Assembly: GCF_017591425.1 (NCBI RefSeq)
Contig: NW_024465369.1
Location: 31,147,501 to 31,211,500, forward strand
Direction of reading: 5' to 3'
Source of the DNA: Ochotona curzoniae
Lineage: Eukaryota > Chordata > Mammalia > Lagomorpha > Ochotonidae
DNA: 64,000 nt
Numbering within the stretch: the first letter of the stretch is position 1; the number at the start of each line of letters is the position of its first letter. The position numbers and the translations under genes are program-made. Shown piece after piece: positions 23,679 to 36,465 of this stretch. Under the pieces are notes generated by a model. That model saw nothing but the letters and a program-made list of their open reading frames with translations. It had not been told where the DNA came from and made no database searches.

Positions 23679-23985
23679 ATATGTCAGCCAGTGGAGTTTG
23701 GAGAGATTTCATCATGATTGGAGTGGCAAGATTGGCAGCAATACGGAATTACTGAACTATCAAAAACACTTGAGCAGCACTCTTGGAGCATGATCCACAT
23801 CAGGGACCCTGGGATGGTTGAGAGACTGGATGTGGCTTCTTTCCTTATCTCTCCCCTCACCCCAGATACAGGAAGGAAAAAGAGAATGTCCAAACAATGG
23901 TTTCACCCACTTTCCTCAACCTCTTGACCTTTTGCACCCTAATCAAATATGTAAAAGTTATCAAAAATAAAATTTATACCAAAAA
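23679..23985 (+). mobile_element. Array-bearing retroposon family, 3'-end-only copy
   Basis: atgtcagccagtgga, gattggagtggcaagattggcagc and the closing gaccttttgcaccctaatcaa with an A-rich end match the 3' ends at 24795-25242 (reverse), 47150-47500 and 61920-62152. This copy is 5'-truncated and lacks the array. Confidence 0.7.
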
Positions 23986-24040
23986 AATCCCTCTCCTATG
24001 CCTATTATTAAGAGATTGTACACAAGAACATAGTGGTCAG

Positions 24041-24376
24041 GGCCTGGCACAGTAGCCTAGTGGCTAAAGTCCTAGCCTTGCATGCACCAGAATCCCATAT
24101 AGGCACTGGCTCTAATCCCGGCAGCTCTGCTTCCCATCCAGCTCCCTGCTTGTGGCCTAGGAAAGCAGCTGAGGACAGCACAAAGCCTTGGGACCCTGCA
24201 TCTGCCTGGGGGACCCAGAGGAGGTTTCTGGTTCCTGGCTTCAGATCTTCGCAGCTCTAGCTGCTGCGGTCACTTGGGGAGTGAATCAAATGATGGAAGA
24301 TCTTCCTTTCTGTCTCTTCTCCTCTCTGTATATCTGCCTTTCCAATATAAAAACAAATCTAAAAAAAAAAAAAAAG
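24041..24376 (+). mobile_element. Young full-length CSINE, + orientation
   Basis: gggcctggcacagtagcctagtgg head, ctctgtatatctgcctttcc and a long A tail. Confidence 0.88.
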
Positions 24377-24469
24377 AATATAGTGATCCAAGAAGGCATC
24401 ATGTACAAAATAAATGAACATAAACTGATATACTTAGTGCATCCTTTCTATGGTTGAAAAAGAACTTGT

Positions 24470-26865
24470 AAGAATAGTCCCATTCAATACCTTAAATACC
24501 TTGGAATCAACCTAACCAAAGATGTGAAGGACCTCTGTAATGGAAATTACAAAACATTAAAGAAGAAATAGAAGACATTAAGATGGAGAAAATAGACAAA
24601 AGATGGAGAAATTTGTCATGATCATAGATCAGTAGAATCAACATCATCAAAACATCCATATTACTGAAAGTAATAGACAGACTCAATATGATCACAAATC
24701 AAAATCCCAACAACTTTCTTCTCACAGCTGGAAAAGATGTTGCAAAAATCCATGTGAAAACATAAGAGAGACCAGGCATAGTCTAAGCTATCTTTTTTTT
24801 TTATTAATAAAATTTATTTTGACATTCTTTACATACTTAGTTAGAGTAAGAAGGTTCAAGGGCTACAGGAAAGTGGATAATACTAGTATGTTTTCCATAT
24901 TGTTACCTTCATGTTTAAAAGGGGGGTATTAAGGGAGAAGGCCCACCCAATTTCCCACCCTCCCCAAGTCCCGGGTGTAGGGCATGCTCTGAGGTTCTTG
25001 CTCAAGTGGTTTTGATATTGCAACAGTTATGAATCGCTGTCAATCTTGCCACTCCAAGCACTATGAGGTCTTTGAAAAATCCACTGATTGACATAGTCCA
25101 TCATAGCTGAGATGGTTGGTTGACCCGTTCTGTCTTCTCTCTTTTCTTCGTTAGGGTTCTGAGTCCAGCATTTAGATTAGGAAGATCTCCAAAGAAACTT
25201 CTTGTATGTGCTAACAAGTACAGGGCCTGGCACCATCCATCGTAAGCTATCTTAAACAATAAAAACAAAGCTGGAGGAATCACAATACCTGATTTCAAGA
25301 CACACTACAGGGCAGTGGTAATCAAAGCAATCTGGTACAGAAATAGAGAAGATGATCAATGAAACAGAAGTCCCAGAACTGAATCTGCACATGTACAGTC
25401 AACTAATTTTCTATAACAGAACTCAAAATAACCCAGGGAGGAAGACCAATCTCTTCACAAGTACTGTTGGGACAATTAGGTATCTGCTTGTAGAAGTAAT
25501 AAACGAGACCACCCACCACCTTTCATACAAAATCAGCTCTCAATAAATCAAGTACCTAAATCTGCACCCAGACACCATCAAATTGCTAGAGGAGAACATA
25601 GGGAACACCTTACAATGAACAGGTGTTGGCAAAGACTTCTTTCTAAGACACTAAAAGCACAGGCACTTAAAGCCAAAATAAACAATGAGGACTACATCAA
25701 ACTAGGAAGTATCTGTACAGCAAAGGGAAGTCAATAAAGTGAGGAGGCAACCAACAGAATGGTAGAAAAATGTTTGCATACTACACAACCAATAGGAGAC
25801 TAACATCCAAGACCTACGAAGAACTTCAGAAGCAACAATAGCAAAACAAGCAATACTGTTTAAAAAAAAAAAAAGGTGAAAAACCTGAGGAGATATTTTT
25901 CAAAATTTTCAAAACTTTGAATGGCTAATAGATATATGAAAAAGTGCTCAGTCTCCCTAGCTATTAGGGAAATGCAAATAAAAACCACATTGAGATTCCA
26001 CTCAATTCCAGTGAGAATGGCCTACATATAAAAATCAACAAATAAAAACTGTTGGCAAGGATGTGGAAAAAGGGTAACTTATTCTACTGCTAATGGGAGG
26101 GTAAACTAGTACAAACACTATGGAAGTCAGTATGGAGAGTGCTCAGACAACTGAGAATTGACCTACCATACAACCCAACCATCACTCCTGGGACTATATC
26201 TAAAAGAAATGAAATCTGCATTCAATAGAGCAACCTGCAACCATATATTTATAGCTGTACAATCCACAATAGTGAAGACGCAGATTCAACCCAGATGCCC
26301 ATCAACAGAGGAACCATAAAAAAAAATGTGATACATCTACACTATGGAATATTACTCAGCCATAAAAAGAATGAAATACTGCAGTTTGCAACAAAATGAT
26401 CCCAACTGGAAACGACTACTCCTAGTGAAGTAAGCCAGTACCAAAAGAACAAATATCATATATTCTCTCTGATATAAGACAATTTACATTCAAAGTACAA
26501 AATAAACAGATATATGTAAATAATTATATACGTATATTCCCATAGATGAACTGTACATTGGAGACTAGCACGTTGGAAATAAAGAAGCTTTGCAGCACTG
26601 CATCTCTACTCCCGAAGAAAAGTAGAGCTCCCAATGAAATATTTGAATATACCCTTACAGTAAGACACTAGATTTTCTACCTTTTCCCCTATCTATCATG
26701 TCATAATACTTTTAAATAGCAGAAAGTTAGACTTATAACTGTTACTAAGAGACTAACTACTGTGATAATATGAGGGAACCATTAGAGGGGAAAAGTGGGG
26801 AGGGGAAGGAATGAACCCTTATACCTACAAAACTGTATCATTGAAGATAATAATAATAATAAGGT
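24470..26865 (+). mobile_element. LINE-1 fragment: 3' part of ORF2 and 3'UTR
   Basis: aaggacctctgtaatggaaattac and caaatcaaaatcccaacaac belong to the ORF2 end; aaatgcaaataaaaaccacattgag, tatggaatattactcagccat and gatataagacaatttacatt follow in the expected order, then a 3'UTR ending in (AAT)n. Multiple stops break all frames. It is interrupted at 24795-25242 by a later retroposon. Confidence 0.88.
24795..25242 (-). mobile_element. 5'-truncated retroposon (array family 3' end) inside LINE-1
   Basis: TAAGCTATCTT at 24784-24794 is repeated at 25243-25253, an 11-base target-site duplication. Read on the minus strand, the insert has gaagtttctttggagatct, gactatgtcaatcagtgg, gagtggcaagattgacagc, cccttgaaccttcttactc and an aaaataaatttt...A tail: the same 3' end as the copies at 23679, 47150 and 61860. 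Confidence 0.88.
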
Positions 26866-28505
26866 ATCACGAAGCTGGTCCTGGAGAGACAAGAGTTTCA
26901 TTAAGTGATGATATAGAAATGAAAATTCAAAACAAAGGGGAGAATTTGCACACACACGAAGAAGTAGTAAAAGCCAGGAGTAGGTTTAGGCACAATACGC
27001 CCCAACTGTACAATCAAAAGAAATCATTTGGAGAAAGGAAGTAAATATTAGTTGTTGTCCCCTCCTTATTGCCTACTACAAATTATTGATCATCAAAACA
27101 TCAGATGTTATTCACCATATTTTTACTCAAAATTTTTAATGAATACTAGTATCTGGAACTTGATGCATCCTGTAAACTGCTAGAGAAAAATGTGTTTCAA
27201 AATGTGGAATCTGGGAGATAGGACTCAGATCAGACTTGTCAACATTAGTGTATGAGTCTGTCTTCAGAGGTACCACTCCAACCTCTGCCACCCAATGCCC
27301 AGTGCTTTATAATTGCATTTTAGTATCTCAGGTTTGTACCTGCATGTTTGGTGGTTTACAAGGCAGTTGATAAGAATGTCCCCGGAAATCCTATAAGACT
27401 GCCAAAACACACAATGTCGGTAACCCAAAGATCAAGGGTCTCCCATCTGGATGGTCACCAAGTAGTCAATTTTTTACCCTTTTGTCCAGTGTTTTCTTAG
27501 CTAGTAAGTAACCTTCTAAGAAAACATTTGCCAGAAAAAAGCAAAGTCCTAATGTCTGGACCTTAAGACTATTCAAGTCACTGTTTTACTTTATAAACCA
27601 TGAAGGAGATTAACGGGGAAAAAACAGCTCTTGCTGCCGCTGACTTTGAACACAGTAAGTATGTATGGGGCTCCATGGGCAAGCTTGGTTGTGCAACTCT
27701 GTCAATTCTGGGGTTGGTGAGGACTTCACAGGGGGGACTTTAACAGAAAGATGGTATTTTATATTTGGTAGACTTTTTTAAAAAGTCTACAGATAACCAT
27801 CATGAGTTACAGCTACCCAACCAAGTTCAAACCTAATCCCCAGCTCTTTATCCATGGCAACAAAATCTCGTTTTTAACCTCCCTGAAATTCAGTTTCATC
27901 CTCTGTGAAACAGCACTAGTAACAGAGCCTGCCCACTTGGGTGTCTGTGAGGATGAATGTCCAGTTTCTATTTGTGTGAGAATTTTGGTAGTTCCAATGT
28001 TCAGAATTTTCCAGAAAATCAAGATATCCACTTTTCCTGTCAGAGTTCTCAATCTTTCCTGGGATCCATTGTCAATAACCTCACAAACACACCATATATT
28101 ATAATCTTCCATTTCTGTGTACTTTCTTTGCTTACCAGCACTCATCAGAACTCCAAGAGGTCTTTCATGTGGTTCAAGAATTTTAGCCCTAGGAAGGGCT
28201 TAGCTTGCAAGGATGAACAGGCCATATCTCTACTATATCAGGATTACCCCCAACACATACCTTCCTGGGTACTCTAATAGGAGATGTGGGTGTATCAAAC
28301 AAGATTTGAACTGTGGCGCCAAATACCTACCTATTGATTTTGGTAAACTCGAATTCAGAAATAGATTAAATTTTATTTTGAAAATTATTTTGAAAACATT
28401 GTAAAAGATCTTTATAGAAAAAGTCACGCCTGTTATATATAGATGCTTTCACTTCTTCATTAAGTGGAAATGATGTCAAAAATCCCTCTGAAAGTTATTG
28501 GATTG
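26866..28505. other. Low-repeat intergenic block
   Basis: Mostly unique. A MIR piece lies at 27860-27965. Frames such as plus 27802-28104 and minus 27813-28145 overlap each other in antisense and carry no domain. Confidence 0.4.
27860..27965 (+). mobile_element. MIR relic
   Basis: aacctccctgaaattcagtttcatcctctgtgaaac and gtctgtgaggatgaatg follow the MIR core. Confidence 0.65.
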
Positions 28506-29120
28506 GGGGCCCAGGATTATGATAAGGAAATTAAGCTGCCATTGGCAATCCCCAGCATCACCTATCAGAGTATCCGTTCCAGTCCTAGCAGCAGTTGTAA
28601 TCCACCTTCCAGAAAATGTGCCTTAGAAAGCCACAGAGGATGCCCTGTCATCCATGTGGATGACTAGGGTGAAATTCCAGCCTCAAGCCCTGCACAATGG
28701 CTTAGCGGCTAAAGTCCGCACCTTGAACACACCGGGATCCCATATGGGCTCCAGTTCTAACCCCAGCAGCTCCACTTCCCATCCAGCTTCCTGCTTGTGG
28801 CCTGGGAAAGCAGTCAAGGACAGCTCAAAGCCTTGGGACCCTGCACCCACGTGGGAGACCTGGAAGAAGTTCCTGGTTCCTGGCTTCAGACTGGCACAGC
28901 ACCGGCCATTGCAGCCACTTGGGGAGTGAATTATCGGATGGAAAATCTTCCTCTCTGTCTCTCCTCCCCTCTGTATATCTGACTTTGTGATTAAAAAACG
29001 AAAAAAATTCCAGCCTCACTGTGGTTATTGCCATAATTTAGTGAGTTAAAAAAAAATTATACTTTCTCTCTCTCTCTTTCTCCTCCTCCCTCCTCCCCCC
29101 TCCCTCCTTCCCTTTCATGT
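28506..29120 (+). mobile_element. Old CSINE, split by a younger SINE
   Basis: The old copy starts near gggggcccaggattatgataagg and reaches gtgaaattccagcctca. It resumes after the insertion at ctgtggttattgccataattt and ends in a CT tract with an A-rich tail. Confidence 0.65.
28686..29004 (+). mobile_element. Young CSINE inserted in an older SINE
   Basis: An exact 14-base duplication, AAATTCCAGCCTCA, flanks it (28672-28685 and 29005-29018). It has the full head, B-box-like gttctaacccc and an A-rich tail. Confidence 0.92.
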
Positions 29121-29169
29121 TCTCTCATTCAAAACAAGAACTAAATAACTCTTTTTAAAAATGTTATTG

Positions 29170-29345
29170 GGTAAGGTTGGCACAGTAGCCCAGCAAACTC
29201 ATCCTCTGCTATGGTACTGTCATCCCATACAAATGCTGGTTCAAGTCCCAATTACTCTACTTCCAATCCAGCTCCTTGTTTATGACTCCAAGTCCTTGGG
29301 CCCCTGCACCCAGGAAATGTTGCCTGGCTGGCAAAGTGGAATATA
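29170..29345 (+). mobile_element. CSINE 5' part, + orientation
   Basis: ggtaaggttggcacagtagcccagc head and caatccagctccttg; it fades after cccctgcacccagg. Confidence 0.6.
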
Positions 29346-30266
29346 TTGAGTAAAGTATCAAACTATACTTCAAAGGCTTCTTCAAATGTTTGAAGATGCA
29401 CTTCAAAATGTTGCCAGTACCACCCATTTAGCAGGGATTCTATACTTGAATGTTGCTGAGCCACTTACACCAACCTGCTTTCTCCTTGGCACTCCAGTTG
29501 AAAGTCCAGTGTAATGCAGTCAGAAGAGGTCTCTGCATGAATGTCAGGAGTAAGAGACACACCTATGACCAAACATTTACCCTTTTGAGATTTGCTGTCC
29601 TCCACACCAACACGTGTACACAGTGCTAGTACAAAGCCATGCACCAGAAGCTTACGTGTTGCCCAGACTCCATACCAAACCCATTAAATCATAGTCTGGA
29701 AAGAAGGACTAGACAGTAATAATATCTTGAGTCTTCTGGGTGATTATCATGTACAGCAAGATTGAAATTCCTTGCCTTAGGGATGGTATTGCTAAGATAA
29801 CATGAATAACTTTCATTAGCGAAAAGTATACAAGATGATTAAGGATTTGAAGCAAATTGAATTTTCAATCAATTATTTTAAGGTTCCTATTGACTTTGTC
29901 AGGGGTTTCAATTGTTAAATAGATACCTATGAAAAGTCCAGTTTTCCGGTGCAGAGAAACTGATTTAATGCTGTGCTTGCACCCAGAAAGGGGGACAGGG
30001 TGGAGGGGTAATCTTAATCCTCCCCAAAGTTTGCTCTGAACATTTCTGTTCCTGTCCATTCCAGGAATGACCTCTGAAGTTAGTAGCTTTTAAGCATGGT
30101 TACAGTGAAGGCAGGAATCTAACCTAGCAACGCCAAAAGCTCTCAGGGAGCCTGGAAGCCATCACTGTGACTCTTGGGAAGAACCACAGTGACTGGAACC
30201 AGGTTTGAAATTCTGACTCCGGAGAATGGGAGACAATGTCTAAGAGATAATAGCTAATCAGATATT
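29346..30266. other. Intergenic, no gene seen
   Basis: Unique sequence; no repeat or exon signal that I can name. Confidence 0.35.
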
Positions 30267-30281
30267 AAAGTTAGCATTTAG

Positions 30282-30624
30282 GGTCTGGCGGCGTGGCCTA
30301 GCAGCTAAAGTCCTCGCCTTGAACGCCCTGGGATCCCATATGGGCACTGGTTCTAATCCCAGCAGCTCCACTTCCCATCCAGCTCCCTGCTTGTGGCCTG
30401 GGAAAGCAGTCGAGGATGGCCCAAAGCCTTGGGACCCTGTACCCCGTGTGGGATACCCCGAAGAAGTTCCTGGATCCTGGCTTCAGATCGGCATAGTATC
30501 GGCCGTTGTGGTCACTTTGGTAGTGAATCATCAGACAGAAGATCTTCCTCTGTCTCTCCTCCTCTCTGTATATCTGACTTTGCAATAAATAATCTTTTAA
30601 AAAAATGTTTTAAAAAACAAAAAA
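30282..30624 (+). mobile_element. Young full-length CSINE, + orientation
   Basis: An exact 15-base duplication, AAAGTTAGCATTTAG, flanks it (30267-30281 and 30625-30639). CpGs persist (tctggcggcgtgg, atcggccgttg), arguing for a recent insertion. Confidence 0.94.
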
Positions 30625-30639
30625 AAAGTTAGCATTTAG

Positions 30640-32461
30640 ACAACTAACTAAAATATGCAAATATGTCTCCTTATCAGAATGTTTAGGGAATGCTCTATCA
30701 CAACTCTGCTTTAAGTAGCAAGAGAGATTCTTAATTAGTGAAGATTTTTCTCTTAAAAATAATCATAGATCTAACTCAGCCACTCTCTGAGGACAGCTGT
30801 TAGAAAGGTTCAGTTACACAAGAGGAAACAGCTTAAGAAACTTTACGCAATTTTAGCCATGTTTCAAGCCATGAGAAATAGCAAAACAGGAATTGGAGGC
30901 CAGATTGATCTGATTCAAAGTCTATATTCTTGGTCATAAAGCCCCAGGGTTACTCCATCTCTCTGAACAATACCAAAAATCTTTTTCTCCATTCAAAGTT
31001 TTATCTTGTCCAGTTCAGTCTTTGCCTCACTTAGCAATCAGGAACTCAAAGGCCTATAGGGACCAAGTTGTTAACACAAATGAGTTCATATGGGTCATAA
31101 TGAAGGGGAAAACCGACATTGTTCTACCGTGTGACTTGGCTACTGCTCAGTTTCAGCCAATTATTTCCCTGGGAGAAGTTAGTGTGGCCAGGTCCCTTAG
31201 GTTTTGTAAAAGAAGCCAGACATTTGGATGTTTTTGTGAGAACCACTTCAATTTTTCATATGTTGACAATTAATTCACTTGTTTTTGGAAAAAAAAATTC
31301 CATGAGACTACAATAATCAGGCTAGGATACAGTTTGAAAAGGAAAATACGAGACTCATTCTGTAGTCTTATCTTGGTTTCTGGTGGAGATTAGCTGGTTT
31401 GGGTACAAGTAAATGACTTCCTAGACAACATGGCACTGAATGGGGCAATGTCCACCATCCTCAAAGAAAAAAAAAAAAAAGAAATCAGTTATTAATTCAT
31501 CAGATTCTAGCTTATGCATATATGCCATGAAAGATAGCCTTGGATGGTCTCAAATAAAATTTGTGCCTTGGTGACCAAAATAAGCATATAGAAATGCTGT
31601 GTACCAATTCTTGGAAATAGAAGTATTTTATAAAATTTATACTTATCTTTGACAATGAGTTCACCAGAGTGGCTTCAAGCCAAATCAAAACCAACTCATT
31701 CCCTTCAGGCAACAGCTTTCTTATCTACTGCTGACCAAGGAAACATTATCAGATTTGGAGGTGGGTTTTTGTTTTTCTCCCAGGAATGACAACTTAAATG
31801 AAAAGCCCTCAGGTTGAATTACAGCAAAAAGAAAAAAAAATCCTATTTTCTAAAACCGGTCTTTAACTCTGGCTCTCAGATCTCTGAACTAGAGATAGGG
31901 TTGGAATGCAGCTGTAGACAGGGGGTAGTATCACCAGAAACTATTCAATGGATGTGCCTAAGCACACGATTTTTAAAGGAAGTTTCCCAATATTAGTCAA
32001 TAGAGAAAGGATTTGTTATTTAATCCGTTGGGCTCAAAGTACGTACTGAATTGATATGTGGGCCTCTGTTGCACCTACTCCATCCACTCACATTAAGCAA
32101 CTACAGTATTTTCACCCATCTCTTTGTTTTCTCTTCTTGGTTAAATACAGTTTTTAATCCATAGTTGTGCTGGTTTTATAAAGTGGAGTTATTTTGAATG
32201 CTTCACTGCACTTGTAAAGACAAGATTTTAAATATATATGGAAGCAATAAAAGTGAAAAACAAAAATGTTTGAGAGATCTATTTTCTACTTAGGTTTATG
32301 TTCAATACAATGTGTTCATTCTCAAGAAAGAATCACTCTGTCCAAATTCAGCTTCAAAATCATGACTTTGTGTAATGTTCAACATGCTGTAGAATACATA
32401 GACAATGCATAGGAATTTCAAGATGGCAAGGATCTTGTTAGGAAAAAAAAAAAAGAATTTT
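30640..32461. other. Intergenic, no gene seen
   Basis: Unique AT-rich sequence with short poly-A runs. No coding signal. Confidence 0.35.
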
Positions 32462-32790
32462 AGGGCACCAGTGGTATACACTACAGGTTAAGCCACCACT
32501 TCCAATGTCAACATCCCACATTGAAATACTTGCTTGAATCCCAATCACTCTGCTTTCAATTAAGCCCCTGTTGACACAGCAGAGATGACCTAAGTGCTTG
32601 GTGCTCTGCTACCAGGTGGGATACCCAAGATAGAGTCCCTGACTGTTGGCTTCAGCCCAGTACAATCCTGGCATTGCAGCCCCTGGAGTACTAAACCAGC
32701 AGATGGAAGATCTCTCTGCCTCTCCCTCCTTCTCTGTCTCACCGTGCCTTATGAACAAATAAGTAAATATTCCTTTTTCAAAAAAACTGA
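32462..32790 (+). mobile_element. Old CSINE, + orientation
   Basis: gggcaccagtggtatacactacagg head; caaataagtaaatattcc tail. Confidence 0.75.
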
Positions 32791-33050
32791 ATTTTAAGAG
32801 TATTCAGTACAAATGTTTGCTGTTTGAATGTCTGTCTAGTTTTATTTGCTCACAAGCGTCTTTGCAGCCTTCAGATGCACAGAGTTGAGACCTAGGAGTT
32901 CCAGCACATCCTTAACAAGAAGCCCAAGGCAACAAATGATGATATGAAGCAAATAAAAATGTGGAATAGAGATTTTCCTGTTTCTGAACATCTCTACCTG
33001 TTAAGAACTCTCTCCATTCCTAAAATAAGCCTGCATATATTAAAAACAAG

Positions 33051-33372
33051 GTGCTGATACCAGCATGATGCCTCTATGGCTAAATCCTCACCTTGCAAGC
33101 CCCAGGATCCCACATGGGCCCCTGTTTGTGTCCTGACTGCGCCACTTCCCAACCAGCTCCCTGCTTGGAGCTTAGGAAAGCTGTGGAGGATGATTCAAAG
33201 CCCACATGGGAGGCCCAAAAGAAGTTCCTGGCTCCTGGCTTCAAATCAGCTCAGTGCTAGCCATTGCAACCATTTAGGGATTGAACAGTGGACGAAAAAT
33301 CTTTCTCTTTTTCCCTCCTTCTCTCTTTAAATCTGCCTTTCCAATGAAAATAAATAAATCTTTAAAAATAAT
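33051..33372 (+). mobile_element. CSINE, + orientation
   Basis: gctgataccagcatgatgcctctatgg head and aataaataaatctttaaaaat tail; followed nine bases later by another SINE. Confidence 0.82.
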
Positions 33373-33380
33373 AATAATAA

Positions 33381-33676
33381 GGTATTGGCACTGTGGCACA
33401 GTAATTTAAGCCACTACTTGCAACATGAGCATCCTCTGGCTGCTCTGTTTTTAATGGCTTCTAGCTAATGTGCCTCAGAAGGAGGAAAGATGGCCCAAGT
33501 GCTTGGGACCCTGCCACCAACATGTTAGTCTAGAATGGGATTCCTGATTCCTAGTTTCGACCTGGGTGCTGCAACCATTTGGGAATGAATCAGCAAATGA
33601 AAGATCTTGGTCTCTTTTTCTCTCTCTCTCCTTCTCTTGGTGTATGCCACTCAGATAAATAAATAAATCTTTGAAA
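33381..33676 (+). mobile_element. CSINE, + orientation
   Basis: ggtattggcactgtggcacagtaattt head; aataaataaatctttgaaa tail. It is in tandem with the preceding copy. Confidence 0.82.
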
Positions 33677-34017
33677 GTGTTTTTCTTATTCCAACCAGAA
33701 AAATGAAAGTGATATCAAAGGAATTTCAAATACACTTAAAAGCATGTTTGAGCAACCCTATGTAAGCAGGGATGAAACGCTCTATGCAGTGAGTTGTCCA
33801 ATTTTTGTAGCAAATGAATGGGATGTAAAACTCTGAAATAAACATAATATTTTTAGAAATCTGATAATCAATAATCTAAAATGACCTAGATATTCTATAA
33901 TTATATCATATTTTTAAATCTATAAAGCAGCAAAAACTGTATTACTCTGGTAAAATCTTCTCATTCCTTTATATATATTTACATATTTTATATGTATAAG
34001 ACATACTATATTTTAAT

Positions 34018-34337
34018 ATTTATTTTATTTTTATTTGAAAGGCAGAGTTACAGAGAAAAGAAAAGAAAGAGAGAAAGAGAACTTTCATCTGCCGATTCAT
34101 TCCCCAAATAGTCATAGTGATGGGAGCTGAGCTGAACCAAAGCCAAGAGCTAAGAGCTTCCTCTGAGTCTCCTACTTGGATGCAGAGGCACAAGGACTTG
34201 AGCCATCCTCCGTTACTTTCCCAATCTATATGCAGGGAGCTGGATCAGAAATGGAACAGCCAGGACTCGAATTGGCACCCAGGTGGGATGCCAGTGTCAA
34301 ATGCAGAAACTTAGCCTTCTGCATCATGGTGTCAGCC
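34018..34337 (-). mobile_element. CSINE, - orientation
   Basis: tatttattttatttttatttgaaaggcag start and a head complement at cttctgcatcatggtgtcagcccc. Confidence 0.8.
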
Positions 34338-35454
34338 CCATACTTCTCGTTTCTGTCATTTCTTGGTTGCATCATTTTTCTTGCACTTGTCATCTCATGT
34401 TGTTCCATTCATCATGGCCCTAGGTGTAACACACACACACCTTGTGTATGCTATATAATCCAGGCATCTAGTTTTCTCATATGTTCTAAGATGTTCACAT
34501 AATAACAAAATTGCCTGACACCACCAGGTTTCTCAGACCACATGCCAGCAATGCATGATCACACTTAACTCTAATTTTAAAGGTTTGTGTGTAAAATTAC
34601 AATTATGTGCAGATTTCTTTTTCACCAAAACATCTTTGAATTCCACTTGTCCACCAACTTTTGAAGTTTCCTAATGTGTGCTCATATTGGGTGAGATACT
34701 GTGTTTTATTTATAGTAAAAGATCAACTGAAAACAAGTAAGGTAGAACTAAAGTTCCTAATTTGCAAGGATCATATTTAATCCTGCACTTTTGGCCCTTT
34801 CTTTTACTACATTTCCGGCTTCTCCCAACAAAGCAACAAATTGATTTAAGAGATGTGACAGATAACAGTCCAACCCATAGTTGGATTTGTTCAAACCATA
34901 TGGAAATAGAACAGGGGTGCTTGTGCATGTCTGACTATTGACCAAGGAGCCCAGGGTTAGAAAAACTTGTTCCCTGTTTAATCACTGTTTGACCTTTTTA
35001 TGTGTCCTTATCTGATCTTCTTTCTACTGAGGGCAGTAAAGGAGACGGTAACTCCTCATCCTGGATTTCCAAGAACCTCACCAGTAGATGGAGGAGGGGC
35101 CGAGGTGCCAGACGCATGGTTGAGTTGAACAGAACTATTTCAGATGTTCAGCATGTTGCTACACTTCTGCTCCTTGCCCTATGAAAGGCATGTGTGTGTT
35201 AGGCAGGGCAAAGCCTATTTTTCTTGTAATAAAGGTTAGCATTCAAGGGAGTGGGAATTAATTGGTTTTTATCAAAGTATAGGAGGAGGAGGCAGCTGTG
35301 TCCTATTGACTGATTCAGCCTATCACTTAGTTCTCATTCTTTTTTTTTCCCATGATTTCAACTTTCTAAAGCTTCAATTCAGGCTTTGCCATGGAAAACG
35401 TGGTTCTCAGTACTACAGAATAAATAACCATTTTGCAGCAGCAACAACAAAAAC

Positions 35455-35545
35455 AGATTTAGACCTACTCTGCCACTAGTTTATTGTGAGATCTGCAGAG
35501 TCATTCCCTGGTATTGGTCTTTGTATTCCTTCTGTGCAAAATAGA
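35455..35545 (+). mobile_element. MIR relic
   Basis: ctctgccactagtttattgtgagatct...gagtcattccc matches the MIR box ctctgccacttactagctgtgtgacc. Confidence 0.55.
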
Positions 35546-35568
35546 TATATTTAAATAGAAAAGCTACA

Positions 35569-35570
<2 letters not shown>

Positions 35571-35624
<54 letters not shown>
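35571..35624. repeat. (GT)n microsatellite
   Basis: Twenty-seven perfect GT units, the longest dinucleotide repeat in the window. Confidence 0.98.
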
Positions 35625-35627
<3 letters not shown>

Positions 35628-36125
35628 ATATATATATGTGTAATAAACTTAACAGAATGGAAATATTAAGGCCAAACACTTGCAGCTGTATATTGCTATT
35701 AACTACCTTGGTAAAAATACTATGCCTGCTTACTTTTCTCTAGAGAAAAATATTTATCAATGTGTCATACAAGCAGTAATTCAAACAAACCTGGGATTCC
35801 TGCCCTCATTCTACTTGCAATGTTGTTTCATCAAAGAGAGGGACAAGAGGGCTAAATATACATAGGTCATTAAATGTTCCACTCAAAGGGACATCAATCC
35901 AAACAGATGGTCTCAGTGGCCTACCCGAGATAATATCCTAAGATGTAAGTACATTTGCTTCTCTTCTACTAGGTGAGAACTCTTTCTCTTCCTAAAGTTT
36001 CCTTATATCCCCTTATCAAAATTATTAATATGAATTTATTCTTATTAACTATAAATAATTTTTAAGGCTGAATGTTTTTTCTTTCTTAGGCATATTTATA
36101 CTTAAAAATGTTTTGATTTTAAAAA

Positions 36126-36465
36126 GGGGGGGACACCAGCACAGTGGCCCAGCAGCTAAAATCCTCTCCTTGAATGCACCTGGATCCCATATGGGCGCTG
36201 GTTGTAATCCCGGCAGCTCCACTTCCCATCCAACTTCCTGCTTGTGGCCTTGGAAAACAGTCGAGGATGGCCCAAAACCTTGGGGACCCTGCACCCACGT
36301 GGGAGACCTGGAGGAGGTTCCGGGATCCTGGCTTCGGATCGGCGCAGCACCGGCCGTTGCGGTCTCTTGGAGAGTGAATCATCAGATGGAAGATCTTCCT
36401 CTCTGTCTCTCTTCCTTTCTGTATATCTGACTTGCAATAAATATAAATAAATCTTAAAAAAAAAG
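36126..36465 (+). mobile_element. Young full-length CSINE, + orientation
   Basis: gacaccagcacagtggcccagcagc head, intact CpGs in the middle (cttcggatcggcgcagcaccgg), A tail. It abuts a minus copy tail to tail. Confidence 0.9.

Larger units (their letters stand above)
34338..36125. other. Intergenic with (GT)n and a MIR piece
   Basis: Mostly unique. Frames here carry no domain. Confidence 0.35.
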
